A stretch of 64,000 bases of DNA from Pseudomonas frederiksbergensis (GCF_003732275.1 NZ_MOBM01000038.1:558001-622000), one strand, 5' to 3'; numbered from the stretch's first letter, positions 27,314-36,931 are shown. Numbers and translations are program-made. The notes: generated by a model not told the origin, from the letters alone.

Positions 27314-28258
27314 TCACGCTACGGCCAGAGGCGCGGGCTGCTCTTGATGTTGACCGAGATAGCGACAGAAGCACGAACGCAACCAGCGTTCCCGAGGGTC
27401 GTTGTGGGCCGCGCCGCGCCAAGCCATGGACAAGTCCGGCGCCGGTAACGCCAATGGCGCAAAGTCGGCACGCATCCCTTCCATTCGCGCCATGGCCCGG
27501 GCGACGTAGTCCGGTACGATCGCAATCATGTCGCTGCCGGCGAGCAAAGCGGGCAAGGCACTGAACTGCGGAACAGCCAGTACTACCCTGCGCTGCCGAC
27601 CGATCAGACTCAGGGCATGGTCGGCATCGTCGATGACATTTCCCATCGAAGAGACAACCACATGAGGCCGCCTGCAAAAGTCATCCAGCTCGAGGGAACC
27701 GGGGGCCGAATCGGCGCGCAATAGCATGGGTTGCATCGCTCGCAAGCTTTTGCAATGGGCACTTGCAGGCAGTTCTTGCGCAAAGCTGATACCCACGGAA
27801 ATCTCTCCCGAGGTCAGCAATTGGGGTAATTGCCGATGGTCCACTCTGCGCACTACCAGTGTGATGTTTGGCGCCTCGTCCCGCAGGTGCTTGATCAAAC
27901 GAGGAAGCAGCGCGTACTCGACATCGTCAGAGAGTCCGATATGAAAGGTCTCGTCACTGGTGAGTGGGTCGAACGTCTGGGCACAACTCAAGGCGACAGC
28001 AATGCCATCCAATGCTGGCGTCAGCCGCGCATGAATTTCTTCTGCCCGCGCCGTCGGCTCCATCACCCTGCCAGTGCGGATGAACAGCGGATCATTGAAC
28101 ATCGAACGCAGTCGCCCGAGGGCGCTGCTGATAGTGGCCTGACACAGGAAAAGTTTCTCTGCGGCCCGGGTAACGTTGCGTTCGCACATCACTGTTTCGA
28201 AGACAATCAACAGATTAATGTCGGCACGCCGCAGATCATTTCTGTTCATCACGTTCAC
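27314..28258 (-). CDS. LysR-type regulator, NodD-like subgroup
   Basis: A 314-residue LysR protein. The N-terminus reads RRADINLLIVFETVMCERNV and TRAAEKLFLCQATISSALGR with the winged helix-turn-helix, followed by LRSMFNDPLFIRTGRVMEPT, a wording typical of the NodD/LeuO-like subgroup. The effector domain ends near residue 300. It lies 170 bases upstream of the giant kinase on the same strand and diverges from the receiver-only gene, so it may regulate the receiver-flavoprotein-hydrolase operon. Confidence 0.85.
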   Translation of the reverse strand: MNVMNRNDLRRADINLLIVFETVMCERNVTRAAEKLFLCQATISSALGRLRSMFNDPLFIRTGRVMEPTARAEEIHARLTPALDGIAVALSCAQTFDPLTSDETFHIGLSDDVEYALLPRLIKHLRDEAPNITLVVRRVDHRQLPQLLTSGEISVGISFAQELPASAHCKSLRAMQPMLLRADSAPGSLELDDFCRRPHVVVSSMGNVIDDADHALSLIGRQRRVVLAVPQFSALPALLAGSDMIAIVPDYVARAMARMEGMRADFAPLALPAPDLSMAWRGAAHNDPRERWLRSCFCRYLGQHQEQPAPLAVA

Positions 28259-28548
28259 CGCCTAGGCGCAAGGCCGCATGGGTAAGGGGAGTTCAAGCTT
28301 ATGCAGGCCAACAGCAAGACGTCACTTGTACCTAGGTTCAACCGATGTATCCCTTGGTTGGGCAGCCTTGTACGTGGGTATGCCCGGAACTGCGACCCAG
28401 TAGCACAAGACCAACCTGGGTGACTTCATCGAACTTCCAGGTAGACCATCTACACCTTGGTCTTAGCTGACTATACATTGGTATACTTCTACCCCTTATA
28501 AGTTGGCGTATGTTGTAGTAACGGCCAAAGCTGTCACGAGGGTCCCAA
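28259..28548. promoter_or_regulatory. Divergent control region with several dyads
   Basis: The 290 bases between the divergent LysR and receiver genes are AT-richer than the flanks. They contain the perfect dyad TATAC-ATTG-GTATA at 28472-28485 and several similar GTAC/GTATC-GGTT words between 28322 and 28380. No open frame of interest is present. This looks like a multi-site regulatory region rather than a missed gene; which protein binds is unknown. Confidence 0.45.
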
Positions 28549-28941
28549 ATGAAACAAGATACGCAAATACGCAATTCAATGATTATCGCCATCGTCGACG
28601 ATGATGATTCGGTCCGGACAGCGCTTGAAAGCTTGCTGCGATCCTGCGGTTACAAAGTTCAAACTTATTGCAGCGCTCTGGAGTTTCTCAACACGGATGG
28701 CCCCGCTCAAACACGTTGCCTTATATCCGATATCCAGATGCCGGGAATGAGCGGTTTTGAGCTTCATAAGCAGCTCGTCGCGATGGGCTTTCACATTCCC
28801 ACTATATTCATCACTGCTTACCCTGAAGCCCTCCCTCCCCTTAGCACCGATACGCCTGCGCTGATTGCCTATCTGCCTAAACCTTGTGAAACCAATAAGC
28901 TTCTGAACTGCATCGAAACAGCCCTCCTCCAGCAGAATTGA
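28549..28941 (+). CDS. Receiver-only response regulator, FixJ type
   Basis: A 130-residue protein made only of a receiver domain: MIIAIVDDDDSVRTALESLL, the phospho-Asp in CLISDIQMPGMSGFELHK, and the conserved Lys in YLPKPCE. No output domain follows, so it may act as a phosphate sink or through protein contact, or be a truncated FixJ-like regulator. It is the nearest receiver to the start of the giant split kinase and lies first in the direction of the flavoprotein-MBL-hydrolase genes. Confidence 0.85.
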   Translation: MKQDTQIRNSMIIAIVDDDDSVRTALESLLRSCGYKVQTYCSALEFLNTDGPAQTRCLISDIQMPGMSGFELHKQLVAMGFHIPTIFITAYPEALPPLSTDTPALIAYLPKPCETNKLLNCIETALLQQN

Positions 28942-29184
28942 GAGCGTTCTGAAAGTTCTCTTTTGCATCCAATACAAACCTTCGTATATCCCCATACCAC
29001 TGACGTATAGCTTTTCTGAACCGATGTAGAAGTGCGCCGACAATAATCCAGCAATAACATAAATCCACAGCGGGCGACCTGCTGCATTCAACATAGACAC
29101 CTTGACTTTCGGCGCCCTTGTATCGCTCCACCAAACTTGAAGAATAACTTCAAGAACATTGAAAACCTTTTTGAGGAACAACTA

Positions 29185-30387
29185 ATGAAACAGCATATTC
29201 TGGTTATTGGTGCGGGGTTCGGTGGTGTGTGGAGTGCATTGAGCGCCGCCCGTCTACTGGATAAGCACAGTCGTAGCGACGTGGACATCACGTTGCTGGC
29301 GCCCCAGGCGCAATTGCGCATCCGTCCCCGCTTCTACGAAAGCGACGTGCACAAAATGTTCGCTCCCCTGGATGGGTTGTTCGACTCGGTAGGTGTGCGT
29401 TTCATCAAAGGCACCGCCGAGCACATTGATGACCTTGGAAGGACCGTTGGCTATCGCGATGAGGCTGGCCGGTGGAGCACATTGACCTACGATCGCCTGG
29501 TACTTGCGGCTGGCAGCCAGTTAGCCCGCCCGACGGTGCCAGGCCTTGACGCCCATGCCTTCGACGTTGATCAGATCGAAGCCGCGGTGCGCCTGGAGAA
29601 CCACCTCAAATCCCTCAAGAACCGTCCCTCCAGCGTTGCCCGCAACACGGTGGTGGTCGCCGGTGGCGGTTTCACCGGTATCGAGACCGGCACCGAGATG
29701 CCGGAACGCCTGCGGTCCTTGCTCGGTAACGATCAGGACATCCGCGTGATCATCATCGACCGTGCGCCTCAGATCGGCGCGACCATGGGTGAGGGAATTC
29801 GTCCATCAATCATCGAGGCCTCCGAATACCTGGGCATTGAATGGGTGGTCAACGCCAGTGTGACGGCGGTGGACGCCAACGGCGTTACCCTCGCTGATGG
29901 TCGCCGCATCGAGAGCCAAACAGTGATCTGGACCGTCGGCTTTCGCGCCAGCCCGCTGACCGAACAGATTTCCAGCGTGCGCGATGTCCAGGGTCGCTTG
30001 CACGTCGATGAGAACCTGAAGGTGTTCGGCCAGGAACATGTCTACGCCGCTGGAGATGTCGCCTATGCCGCCACCGACGACCTCGGCAACTTCGCCGCAA
30101 TGTCTTGCCAGCATGCGATTTCTCTAGGCCGTCACGCCGGGAATAACGTCGCTGCGGACCTGCTAGGTGTCGCGCCCACCCCCTACCGTCAGCCCAAGTA
30201 CGTGACCTGCCTCGATCTGGGCGCCTGGGGCGCGGTGTTTACTGAAGGCTGGGATCGCCAGCTCAAGCTGGTCAAGGAAACGGCCAAGGAGCTCAAGACG
30301 CAGATCAACACCCAGTGGATCTACCCACCGGCAGCTGATCGGGCCGCCGCCCTGGCGGCAGCCGACCCGATGATTCCGGTGGCTTGA
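29185..30387 (+). CDS. NDH-2-like FAD-dependent oxidoreductase
   Basis: A 400-residue pyridine nucleotide-disulphide reductase-type flavoprotein. FAD is bound by ILVIGAGFGGVWSALSAARL at the start, NAD(P)H by VVVAGGGFTGIETGTE in the middle, and the second FAD motif is VYAAGDVAYA near residue 290. Overall order is that of type II NADH dehydrogenases, but the C-terminal membrane anchor is weak, so the acceptor is not certain. ATG at 29185 has TTGAGGAA upstream. It is first of three metabolic genes (flavoprotein, metallohydrolase, alpha/beta hydrolase) likely forming an operon. Confidence 0.85.
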   Translation: MKQHILVIGAGFGGVWSALSAARLLDKHSRSDVDITLLAPQAQLRIRPRFYESDVHKMFAPLDGLFDSVGVRFIKGTAEHIDDLGRTVGYRDEAGRWSTLTYDRLVLAAGSQLARPTVPGLDAHAFDVDQIEAAVRLENHLKSLKNRPSSVARNTVVVAGGGFTGIETGTEMPERLRSLLGNDQDIRVIIIDRAPQIGATMGEGIRPSIIEASEYLGIEWVVNASVTAVDANGVTLADGRRIESQTVIWTVGFRASPLTEQISSVRDVQGRLHVDENLKVFGQEHVYAAGDVAYAATDDLGNFAAMSCQHAISLGRHAGNNVAADLLGVAPTPYRQPKYVTCLDLGAWGAVFTEGWDRQLKLVKETAKELKTQINTQWIYPPAADRAAALAAADPMIPVA

Positions 30388-30429
30388 AGCCCCTCTGAGA
30401 TTCTTGACCCAAGCAATAGGAGAAGGACC

Positions 30430-31419
30430 ATGACTATGCATTTGAACCACCCCACCCAAAAGGATGGAACACATCAAAAAAGGAACGCTCAGCAGGAGTC
30501 AAACCTGAGCTTGCACAACACCTCACACCCCGGTGGGTCGGGGTCCGAGGAGTTGGTTCCTTCGCGCTATGCGCTGCGGATCGGCGAGATTGACGTGCTG
30601 GTGGTCAGTGATGGGGTGCTGCCTCTGCCGACCGAGACGATGTCCACCAATGCCGACCCAGCCGCCCGCGCGACCTGGTTCAAGGACATGTTCCTGGGGC
30701 CGGACGCGTTCGATTGGGCGCTGAACGTACTTGTGGTGCGTAGCGGCGACAAGCTCATCCTCGTCGACGCTGGACTCGGAGGGCAGTTCCCCGGATTTCC
30801 GCGGGCCGGGCAGTTCCCCAAACGACTGAAGGCCGCCGGTATCGATCTTGCGTCCGTGACCGACGTGGTGATAACCCACATGCACATGGACCATATCGGC
30901 GGGCTGCTTGTCGATGAGGTGAAGAGCCAACTACGTCCAGATCTGCGTATCCACGTTTCAGCCACCGAGGTCGCGTTTTGGGAGTCGCCCGATTTCTCCC
31001 TCACCTCCATGCCGTCGCCGGTGCCGGACGTCCTGCGGGCAACGGCCAATCAGTTCATTAACGAATACCGCAGCAAGGTGCGCACGTTCGAGGATGAGTA
31101 TGAGGTGGCACCAGGCGTGGTCGTCAAGCTCACCGGCGGCCACACCCCAGGGCACAGCGTGGTCTACGTGACATCCGGCGGTGAGCGGTTGACCTTCGCA
31201 GGCGACGCCCTGTTCCCGGTCGCCTTCGAACACCCCGACTGGCATAACGGCTTTGAACATGACCCTGAGGAGTCGGTTCGCGTTCGTGTCCGCCTGTTGC
31301 AAGAGGCGGCAGCTAGCGGTGAGCTGTTTGTGGCGACTCACCTGCCGTTCCCCTCCGTTGGCCGGGTGGCAGTGGACGGTGACGCCTTTCGCTGGGTCGC
31401 GGGTTTCTGGGACTACTGA
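30430..31419 (+). CDS. Metallo-beta-lactamase-fold hydrolase
   Basis: A 329-residue enzyme with the HxHxDH metal motif in VVITHMHMDHIGGLLVDE, further ligands in GHTPGHSVVYVTSGGERLTF and FAGDALFP, and a final His near VATHLPFPS. This layout resembles quorum-quenching lactonase or AttM-like MBL enzymes, but substrate is not determined. The first 45 residues are polar and without known domain; there is no convincing signal peptide. AGGAGAAGG lies 5 bases ahead of the ATG. Confidence 0.85.
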   Translation: MTMHLNHPTQKDGTHQKRNAQQESNLSLHNTSHPGGSGSEELVPSRYALRIGEIDVLVVSDGVLPLPTETMSTNADPAARATWFKDMFLGPDAFDWALNVLVVRSGDKLILVDAGLGGQFPGFPRAGQFPKRLKAAGIDLASVTDVVITHMHMDHIGGLLVDEVKSQLRPDLRIHVSATEVAFWESPDFSLTSMPSPVPDVLRATANQFINEYRSKVRTFEDEYEVAPGVVVKLTGGHTPGHSVVYVTSGGERLTFAGDALFPVAFEHPDWHNGFEHDPEESVRVRVRLLQEAAASGELFVATHLPFPSVGRVAVDGDAFRWVAGFWDY

Positions 31420-31496
31420 TCGCTTGTCGGGTTTGCGCCTCCGTTCACGGAGGCACGAATCTCCCTGAGCAACATCACATGATCGAGCGACCTTCA

Positions 31497-32498
31497 ATGA
31501 AAGACTCCAATCGGGAGATAGATCTCCAGCGTCGGGCCATATTGACAAGTTCAGCAGTAGTGGCCGCCAGTTTGTTGGTACCGCTTTCCAGCTTTTCCGA
31601 GTTGACGCAGGCCGCTATTAAGCACTCTGCAACCCAAAACAAACCAGATCACAAGGAGATGCACGCTATGAACTCTATTACGACCAAAGACGGCACCGAG
31701 ATTTTCTTCAAGGATTGGGGTCCGAAAGACGCGACGCCCATCGTGTTTCACCACGGCTGGCCATTGAGCGCGGACGACTGGGACAACCAGATGATGTTTT
31801 TCTTGCTCAAAGGCTATCGGGTGATCGCGCACGACCGCCGCGGTCACGGGCGCTCGACCCAAACCTGGGTGGGCAACGAAATGGACACCTATACCGCCGA
31901 TGTCATCGAGCTGACCGATGCGCTCGACCTTAAAGGTGCGATCCATGTCGGCCATTCGACCGGTGGTGGTGAAGTAGCGCGCTACGCCGCTCGAGCCAAA
32001 CCGGGACGCGTTGCCAAGGCCGTACTGATCAGCGCGGTTCCCCCCATCATGGTTAAGTCAGAGAAGAACCCCGGCGGTTTACCTCTGGAAGTGTTCGACG
32101 GGTTCCGTTCGGCACTGGTCGCCAGCCGCGCACAGTTTTACCTGGACGTGCCGTCGGGGCCGTTCTACGGTTTCAATCGACCCGGGGCCAAGGTTTCACA
32201 AGGCGCAATCGACAACTGGTGGCGTCAAGGGATGATGGGCGGTGCAAAAGCTCATTACGACTGCATCAAAGCGTTTTCCGAGACCGACTTCACCGAAGAC
32301 CTGAAGGCGATTCAGGTGCCCACACTGGCCATGCATGGAGAGGATGATCAGATTGTGCCGTTTGCCGACTCTGCGCCGCTTTCGGCCAAACTATTGAAGC
32401 ATTCCACCCTCAAGACGTACCCGGGCTTTCCTCACGGTATGCCGACTACCAACGCGGATCAGATCAACGCCGATTTGCTGGCGTTCATTCGCGGTTGA
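31497..32498 (+). CDS. Exported alpha/beta hydrolase, non-haem chloroperoxidase type
   Basis: Alpha/beta hydrolase with FHHGWPLSADDWDNQ oxyanion region, nucleophile Ser in HVGHSTGGGEVARYA, acid in MHGEDDQIVPF and His in FPHGMPT. Usual relatives are about 275 residues beginning near TKDGTEIFFKDWG; this protein has some 57 extra N-terminal residues. That leader contains a twin-arginine-like signal (LQRRAILTSSAVVAASLLV), suggesting Tat export to the periplasm. Start at 31497 is tentative; an ATG at 31479 is in frame. Peroxidase activity is only inferred from the family name. Confidence 0.85.
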   Translation: MKDSNREIDLQRRAILTSSAVVAASLLVPLSSFSELTQAAIKHSATQNKPDHKEMHAMNSITTKDGTEIFFKDWGPKDATPIVFHHGWPLSADDWDNQMMFFLLKGYRVIAHDRRGHGRSTQTWVGNEMDTYTADVIELTDALDLKGAIHVGHSTGGGEVARYAARAKPGRVAKAVLISAVPPIMVKSEKNPGGLPLEVFDGFRSALVASRAQFYLDVPSGPFYGFNRPGAKVSQGAIDNWWRQGMMGGAKAHYDCIKAFSETDFTEDLKAIQVPTLAMHGEDDQIVPFADSAPLSAKLLKHSTLKTYPGFPHGMPTTNADQINADLLAFIRG

Positions 32499-32649
32499 GC
32501 ACTAACGTCGCGACGTCTGAAATGGCCGGTGCTGGAAAACACTAAACTACGAAACGCCCGCAGAACGATTTAGCCAATCTGTTGCATCGACCGGTTGAAT
32601 CTACAGCCAATAGCGGACGTTCGAGCCAGAGCCGCACTCGGCGTTGAAA

Positions 32650-32672
32650 AAAGGCGCCATATTGGCGCCTTT
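32650..32672 (-). terminator. Terminator of the zinc-type dehydrogenase gene
   Basis: AAAGGCGCCA, loop TAT, TGGCGCCTTT is a perfect 10-base-pair stem. On the minus strand it is followed by T residues (AAAA at 32646-32650 on the plus strand), giving a Rho-independent terminator 8 bases after the stop of the dehydrogenase gene. Confidence 0.85.
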
Positions 32673-32679
32673 AGCGGTA

Positions 32680-33690
32680 TCAAGCGATTTTGATTACAAC
32701 CTTCCCAAACGCCCCCTTCGCAAGATGCTCGTAAGCTTCTCGTGCTTTCTCGAACGGATACACCTGATCGATCACAGGACGAATCTTGTGTTCGTTGAGG
32801 AATGCATTCATCCGGTCGAACGATGAGCGCGGCGCCACAGCAATACCGCGAATGGTCGTCTGGCGAAAAATGAGTGGCATCAGATTGAGTTCAACGGTCT
32901 GCCCGGTCAAAAAGCCGATCTGCGCAATACGCCCGGATGCCTTGGTCGCGGCGACCGATTGATTGATGCCGCTGCCACCGGCCACATCGAGCAGCAGGTC
33001 CACGCCTTTGCCTTCGGTCAGCCTCAGTACCTCGTCTGCCCAGTTCGGAGTAGTTCTGTAGTTGACGCCCGCTACGGCTCCCAGCTCCTGCACGGCTTGC
33101 AGATTCTCGTCGCTACTCGACGTTGCGATCACCTTCGCGCCAAGCGCAGTAGCGATCTGCACGGCAAATATGGACACACCGCCAGTGCCTTGAACCAACA
33201 CGGTTTGCCCGGGCTGAATTTGTCCAAAGTCTACCAGCGAGTACCACGCCGTGAGCGCGGCAATCGGCAGCGTCGCTGCCTCTTCATCGCTCATGTTGTC
33301 TGGCGCACCAACGGCGCTGTCTTCGTGGATGATCATGTATTCGGCCAAACCGCCAGGCAACGGCGAACCGAAACAGTAATCCGGCTCATTCGGCCCAGGC
33401 TCGCCATCCAGCCAACGGGAGTACAGATGCGAGTTGACCCGATCACCGACTTTGAAGCGCGTGACGCCGTCACCGACCGCGACCACTGTGCCGGCTGCAT
33501 CGCTAACCGGGATCAGGGGTTTGGGCACCCTATGCGGCTCATAGATGCCATCAACAATCGCCTTGTCGCGAAAGTTGAGTGAGACAGCGCCGACCTTTAC
33601 GAGCAACTCGCCGGTCTTGGGTTGCGGGGTCGCTGTCTCTCCCAGTTGCAGGTTGTCGAGTCCGAAATCTTTCAATAACCAAGCTTTCAT
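32680..33690 (-). CDS. Medium-chain NAD(P)-dependent alcohol dehydrogenase / quinone oxidoreductase-like
   Basis: A 336-residue medium-chain reductase. The catalytic-domain start is MKAWLLKDFGLDNLQLGETA and SLNFRDKAIVDG; the nucleotide-binding glycine-rich region is QTVLVQGTGGVSIFAVQIAT. There is no zinc structural four-Cys cluster and no clear catalytic zinc Cys, so it is closer to the quinone oxidoreductase branch. ATG at 33690 has GGAGA 6 bases upstream. It diverges from the LysR gene at 33842, which is likely its regulator. Confidence 0.88.
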   Translation of the reverse strand: MKAWLLKDFGLDNLQLGETATPQPKTGELLVKVGAVSLNFRDKAIVDGIYEPHRVPKPLIPVSDAAGTVVAVGDGVTRFKVGDRVNSHLYSRWLDGEPGPNEPDYCFGSPLPGGLAEYMIIHEDSAVGAPDNMSDEEAATLPIAALTAWYSLVDFGQIQPGQTVLVQGTGGVSIFAVQIATALGAKVIATSSSDENLQAVQELGAVAGVNYRTTPNWADEVLRLTEGKGVDLLLDVAGGSGINQSVAATKASGRIAQIGFLTGQTVELNLMPLIFRQTTIRGIAVAPRSSFDRMNAFLNEHKIRPVIDQVYPFEKAREAYEHLAKGAFGKVVIKIA

Positions 33691-33841
33691 TGCGAATCTC
33701 CAAAACGAGTCAATGGCTGCAAACCGCAACGGCTTCGCCTTGAGCACATCTTTCGCTTTTGGGGGCGCGCAATAAATACGTAAAAAAGGACATGATTATT
33801 CTATCCTGAGGCAACAATTGTATTAGGCAAGGTAAGACATC

Positions 33842-34756
33842 ATGGAATTGCTGCAATCAATGCGACTGTTCGCCAGGCTTGCTGAACTCGGCAGCTTCAC
33901 TAAAGCCGCCGAGTCGCTGGACATCGGGCGGCCTCAGGTCACCCGTTACATCCAGGAGCTGGAGACGTCATTGGGCGTGCGCCTATTCCAACGCACCACG
34001 AGAAAGGTGGCGCTCACCGCCGAGGGCGAACGGTTCTATGAGCGGGTGCAGGAAATTCTCGCGGATATTTCTGCCGCGACCTCGATGTTTGACCGCACCG
34101 GAGCAACGCTCATGGGCCGACTTCGAGTCGATATCCCGACCGCTTTCGCGCAAATGGAGTTCATAAGAAGTCTGAAAGAATTCACTAGAACCTTCCCCGG
34201 CATCAACATGGTACTGGGCGTGACCGATCGAGCCGTTGACCTGATAGGTGAAGGCATCGACTGTGCGTTACGTATAGGTGATTTACCGGACTCGACCTTG
34301 ATCGCTCGCCCCATCGCGATGGCAACCATGGTGACATGCGCAGCTCCCGAGTATCTGTATGAGCACGGCGAACCCGAGACACTCGATGATCTAGTGTCCC
34401 ATCGAGGCGTCAACTTCTTGTCCGGTCAGAGCAACAGGACACTGCCTTGGCACTTCTCGGTAAAGGGTCAGGATCGAGCGTTTGTCAGTAACGCAGGTAT
34501 CACAGTCACCGAGTCGAATGCGTACGTTCAGTGTGGCGTGTCGGGCTTCGGAATAATCCAGGCGCCAGGCATCACCGTGGCCGAGCATTTGGACAGTCGC
34601 GCTTTGGTGGAGATTCTAAAACCCTATCGGCCAGCCCCTCGTCCTGTGTCGGTGCTGTACCCAAGCCGGACGCACCTGGCACCGCAGGTGCAAGTTTTTA
34701 TTGAATGGTTGCAAGAGCGTTTTCCGCAGCTCCACTCTGACTGGCTGGAACAATAA
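33842..34756 (+). CDS. LysR-type regulator
   Basis: A 304-residue LysR protein with helix-turn-helix LLQSMRLFARLAELGSFTKA and ESLDIGRPQVTRYIQELETS. Effector domain from about residue 90, with the CALRIGDLPDSTLIARPI segment common in the CrgA/DmlR-like subgroup. It diverges from the oxidoreductase gene across an AT-rich 151-base gap, and probably controls it. Confidence 0.88.
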   Translation: MELLQSMRLFARLAELGSFTKAAESLDIGRPQVTRYIQELETSLGVRLFQRTTRKVALTAEGERFYERVQEILADISAATSMFDRTGATLMGRLRVDIPTAFAQMEFIRSLKEFTRTFPGINMVLGVTDRAVDLIGEGIDCALRIGDLPDSTLIARPIAMATMVTCAAPEYLYEHGEPETLDDLVSHRGVNFLSGQSNRTLPWHFSVKGQDRAFVSNAGITVTESNAYVQCGVSGFGIIQAPGITVAEHLDSRALVEILKPYRPAPRPVSVLYPSRTHLAPQVQVFIEWLQERFPQLHSDWLEQ

Positions 34757-34821
34757 GCGATCAAAAAAATCGCTACAACGCGTCCGAAAGCTGCCAGCCC
34801 CAAAACCATTCCCGCGTTAAA

Positions 34822-35670
34822 TCAGCCCCCATCGTTTGACGGTGCCCGACAGTCATTCCAAACCTCACGTATCACCTCCTTAAGCATCAGCGCCTCGGCC
34901 CAGCGATCGGTGATGTCGCGTCCGTCGGCACCCGTAATGGCATAAGGCGGCGGGCCGAGTTCACAGGTGAAGGACAGGCTGTCGGGCGTGTTCGGTCGGG
35001 CCAGCCAATCCTCGATCCCATAGCGCCACCAACCCAGGAAACGCTCCAGCCAGGGTCGATGCTGGGCGAAGCTCAGGGGCACCTGGACCTGTTCGCCGTT
35101 GGCGACACGACCATGAAAACCCCAACTGTGGCGCAGGATGGTGTGTATCTGTTCGTCGTCCTCGGCGGTGGCCGGCTCTGGCAATTCGCGGCCTACGACA
35201 TAGTGGGACAAGTCGGCCAACAGTTTGAGGTCGGGCATTTCAGCGAGAATGTCGAGGGTGAACAACAGGTCACTGGTGAGGCGATAACGGTGGGTTTCCA
35301 GCAGAACGGGAAAGTCCACCTGCTCGGCCAGACGCTGCCAGCCTTCGATCAGTTCAATAGCTTGCTTCAACGTGCGCGGTCTCACGTCTGCTTGCAGCGT
35401 GAGGTGGTGGCAGCCGTAGCGGGATGCGACATCGATCGCTGCCGCCAGATCATCCACGGTGCGGGGGAACACCTGCCCTTCGATTTGCAGGCCCTGCGCC
35501 TTGGCGGCGGCATGCAGGCGTGCGGCATGTGGCGCGACCCAGAAATGGTCGGTGATGCCATCGAAACCGGCGGCGGCGATTTTCTCCACTTGCGCTTCCA
35601 GGGGAAGGTCGCATTGGCCGCGGTGATCTTGCATGGCCCACTGGGACTGAAAGACCAGAAATTCACGCAT
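34822..35670 (-). CDS. TIM-barrel sugar phosphate isomerase/epimerase-like enzyme of the moc-like cluster
   Basis: A 282-residue xylose-isomerase-like TIM-barrel protein. Likely metal ligands are in VLLETHRYRLTSDLLFTLDI (Glu), LLADLSHYVVGRE (Asp and His) and RHSWGFHGRVANGEQVQV (His pair). It starts one base after the stop codon of the ferredoxin reductase gene, so the two are translationally coupled. In rhizobial rhizopine loci a TIM-barrel isomerase (MocC) accompanies the oxygenase genes; this enzyme may act after demethylation. Exact substrate unknown. Confidence 0.8.
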   Translation of the reverse strand: MREFLVFQSQWAMQDHRGQCDLPLEAQVEKIAAAGFDGITDHFWVAPHAARLHAAAKAQGLQIEGQVFPRTVDDLAAAIDVASRYGCHHLTLQADVRPRTLKQAIELIEGWQRLAEQVDFPVLLETHRYRLTSDLLFTLDILAEMPDLKLLADLSHYVVGRELPEPATAEDDEQIHTILRHSWGFHGRVANGEQVQVPLSFAQHRPWLERFLGWWRYGIEDWLARPNTPDSLSFTCELGPPPYAITGADGRDITDRWAEALMLKEVIREVWNDCRAPSNDGG

Positions 35671-35671
35671 G

Positions 35672-36913
35672 TCAGTTCCTCAGCAGTTGTTTGAGCGGTA
35701 CATCGGCGTCGGCCAGAGCGTCTACCGAGAGAGGGTTATGGTGAGCGATCAGCCGCTCGCAAAGCTTGATGTCTTTGGCGATGCTATTCCCCTGCCCCCA
35801 GCCGCAAGCGCCTTGAAGACGTTGCTCGGCATCGAGGTAGAACGACAGGAAACCGCCACCGGGGGTTGTCCGGCTCGCGGCGGGTTGTGTGTTTGCGATC
35901 ACGCCCACGGTCTGCAATCCCCAGTCGTATTGATCGGACCAAAAACCGGGAATGACCTCGAAGGGCAACTCGCCGCCCAACAGATTCAGGGCGGCGTGAC
36001 GACCTTGGGTTTCGGCGTTGCGCCAGGTTTCCTGACGCTGGAAAACGCCTTGCGGGTTCAGACGAAACTCACAGACATCGCCCGCCGCAAAGATGTCCGG
36101 CGCACTGGTGCGCAGTCGGGCATCGACGCGGATGCCCTGGCCGACCTCGAGTCCTGCGGCCGCAGCCAGTTCAGTGTTGGGTTGCATGCCGATGCCCACC
36201 ACCACCAGGTCGCAGGGCAGCAACTCGCCGTCGACCAGTTGCACGGACTCAGCGTGAGTAGCGCCCTGCACCGCCTCAATGGCCACATTCAGCCGGACAT
36301 CCACGCCCCGACTGCGATGCAGTTCCAGCAGGACACTAGACAGTTGCTCCGGCAACACTCGCCCCGCCAAACGCGGTCCGGCCTCGAGCAAGGTCACCGT
36401 GCAACCCAAGGCTCGGGCGGTGGCGGCGACTTCGAGTCCGATGAAACCACCGCCGATGATCACCACCCGCGCGTCGGGTTGCAACGAAGCGCGCAGTGCC
36501 AGGGCCTCGTCATGGGTACGCAGATAAAGCACATTGCCCAGATGCTCGGGCACCGAGGCGAGTCTGCGCGACCGCCCTCCTGTCGCCAATAACAGCCGCG
36601 CGTAATGCAGCCAGTTGCCGTCGGCCAACTGCAGACGATGCTGCTGCGGATCCAGGCATTTCACCGGGTTGCCGGACAAGTGTTCGATGTCCAGATCGGC
36701 GAGCTGAGCGGTGTCGCACAGGCTGTAACCCGCCAGATCGACCGTGCCCTGCAACAGCCCCTTGGACAGCGGCGGACGTTCATAGGGCGGGTGGGACTCG
36801 TCGCCTATCAGAATCAGGCGGCCGCTATAACCTTCACCGCGCAAGGTCAGGGCCGCACGGCCACCCGCATGCCCGGCGCCGACGATGATCAATGGAGCAT
36901 TGGCAGGATTCAT
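35672..36913 (-). CDS. Ferredoxin--NAD(P)H reductase, MocF-like
   Basis: A 413-residue FAD-dependent reductase of the BphA4/PuxA type that passes electrons from NAD(P)H to a ferredoxin. FAD binding begins PLIIVGAGHAGGRAALTL, NAD binding is ARVVIIGGGFIGLEVAATAR, and FAD contact IFAAGDVCEF comes later. Its immediate upstream neighbour encodes a Rieske ferredoxin and then a desaturase-like oxygenase, a complete electron chain equivalent to rhizobial MocDEF. The assignment to rhizopine rather than aromatic oxygenation is by neighbourhood. Confidence 0.85.
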   Translation of the reverse strand: MNPANAPLIIVGAGHAGGRAALTLRGEGYSGRLILIGDESHPPYERPPLSKGLLQGTVDLAGYSLCDTAQLADLDIEHLSGNPVKCLDPQQHRLQLADGNWLHYARLLLATGGRSRRLASVPEHLGNVLYLRTHDEALALRASLQPDARVVIIGGGFIGLEVAATARALGCTVTLLEAGPRLAGRVLPEQLSSVLLELHRSRGVDVRLNVAIEAVQGATHAESVQLVDGELLPCDLVVVGIGMQPNTELAAAAGLEVGQGIRVDARLRTSAPDIFAAGDVCEFRLNPQGVFQRQETWRNAETQGRHAALNLLGGELPFEVIPGFWSDQYDWGLQTVGVIANTQPAASRTTPGGGFLSFYLDAEQRLQGACGWGQGNSIAKDIKLCERLIAHHNPLSVDALADADVPLKQLLRN

Positions 36914-36931
36914 GGCACAGACTCCGTGCAG

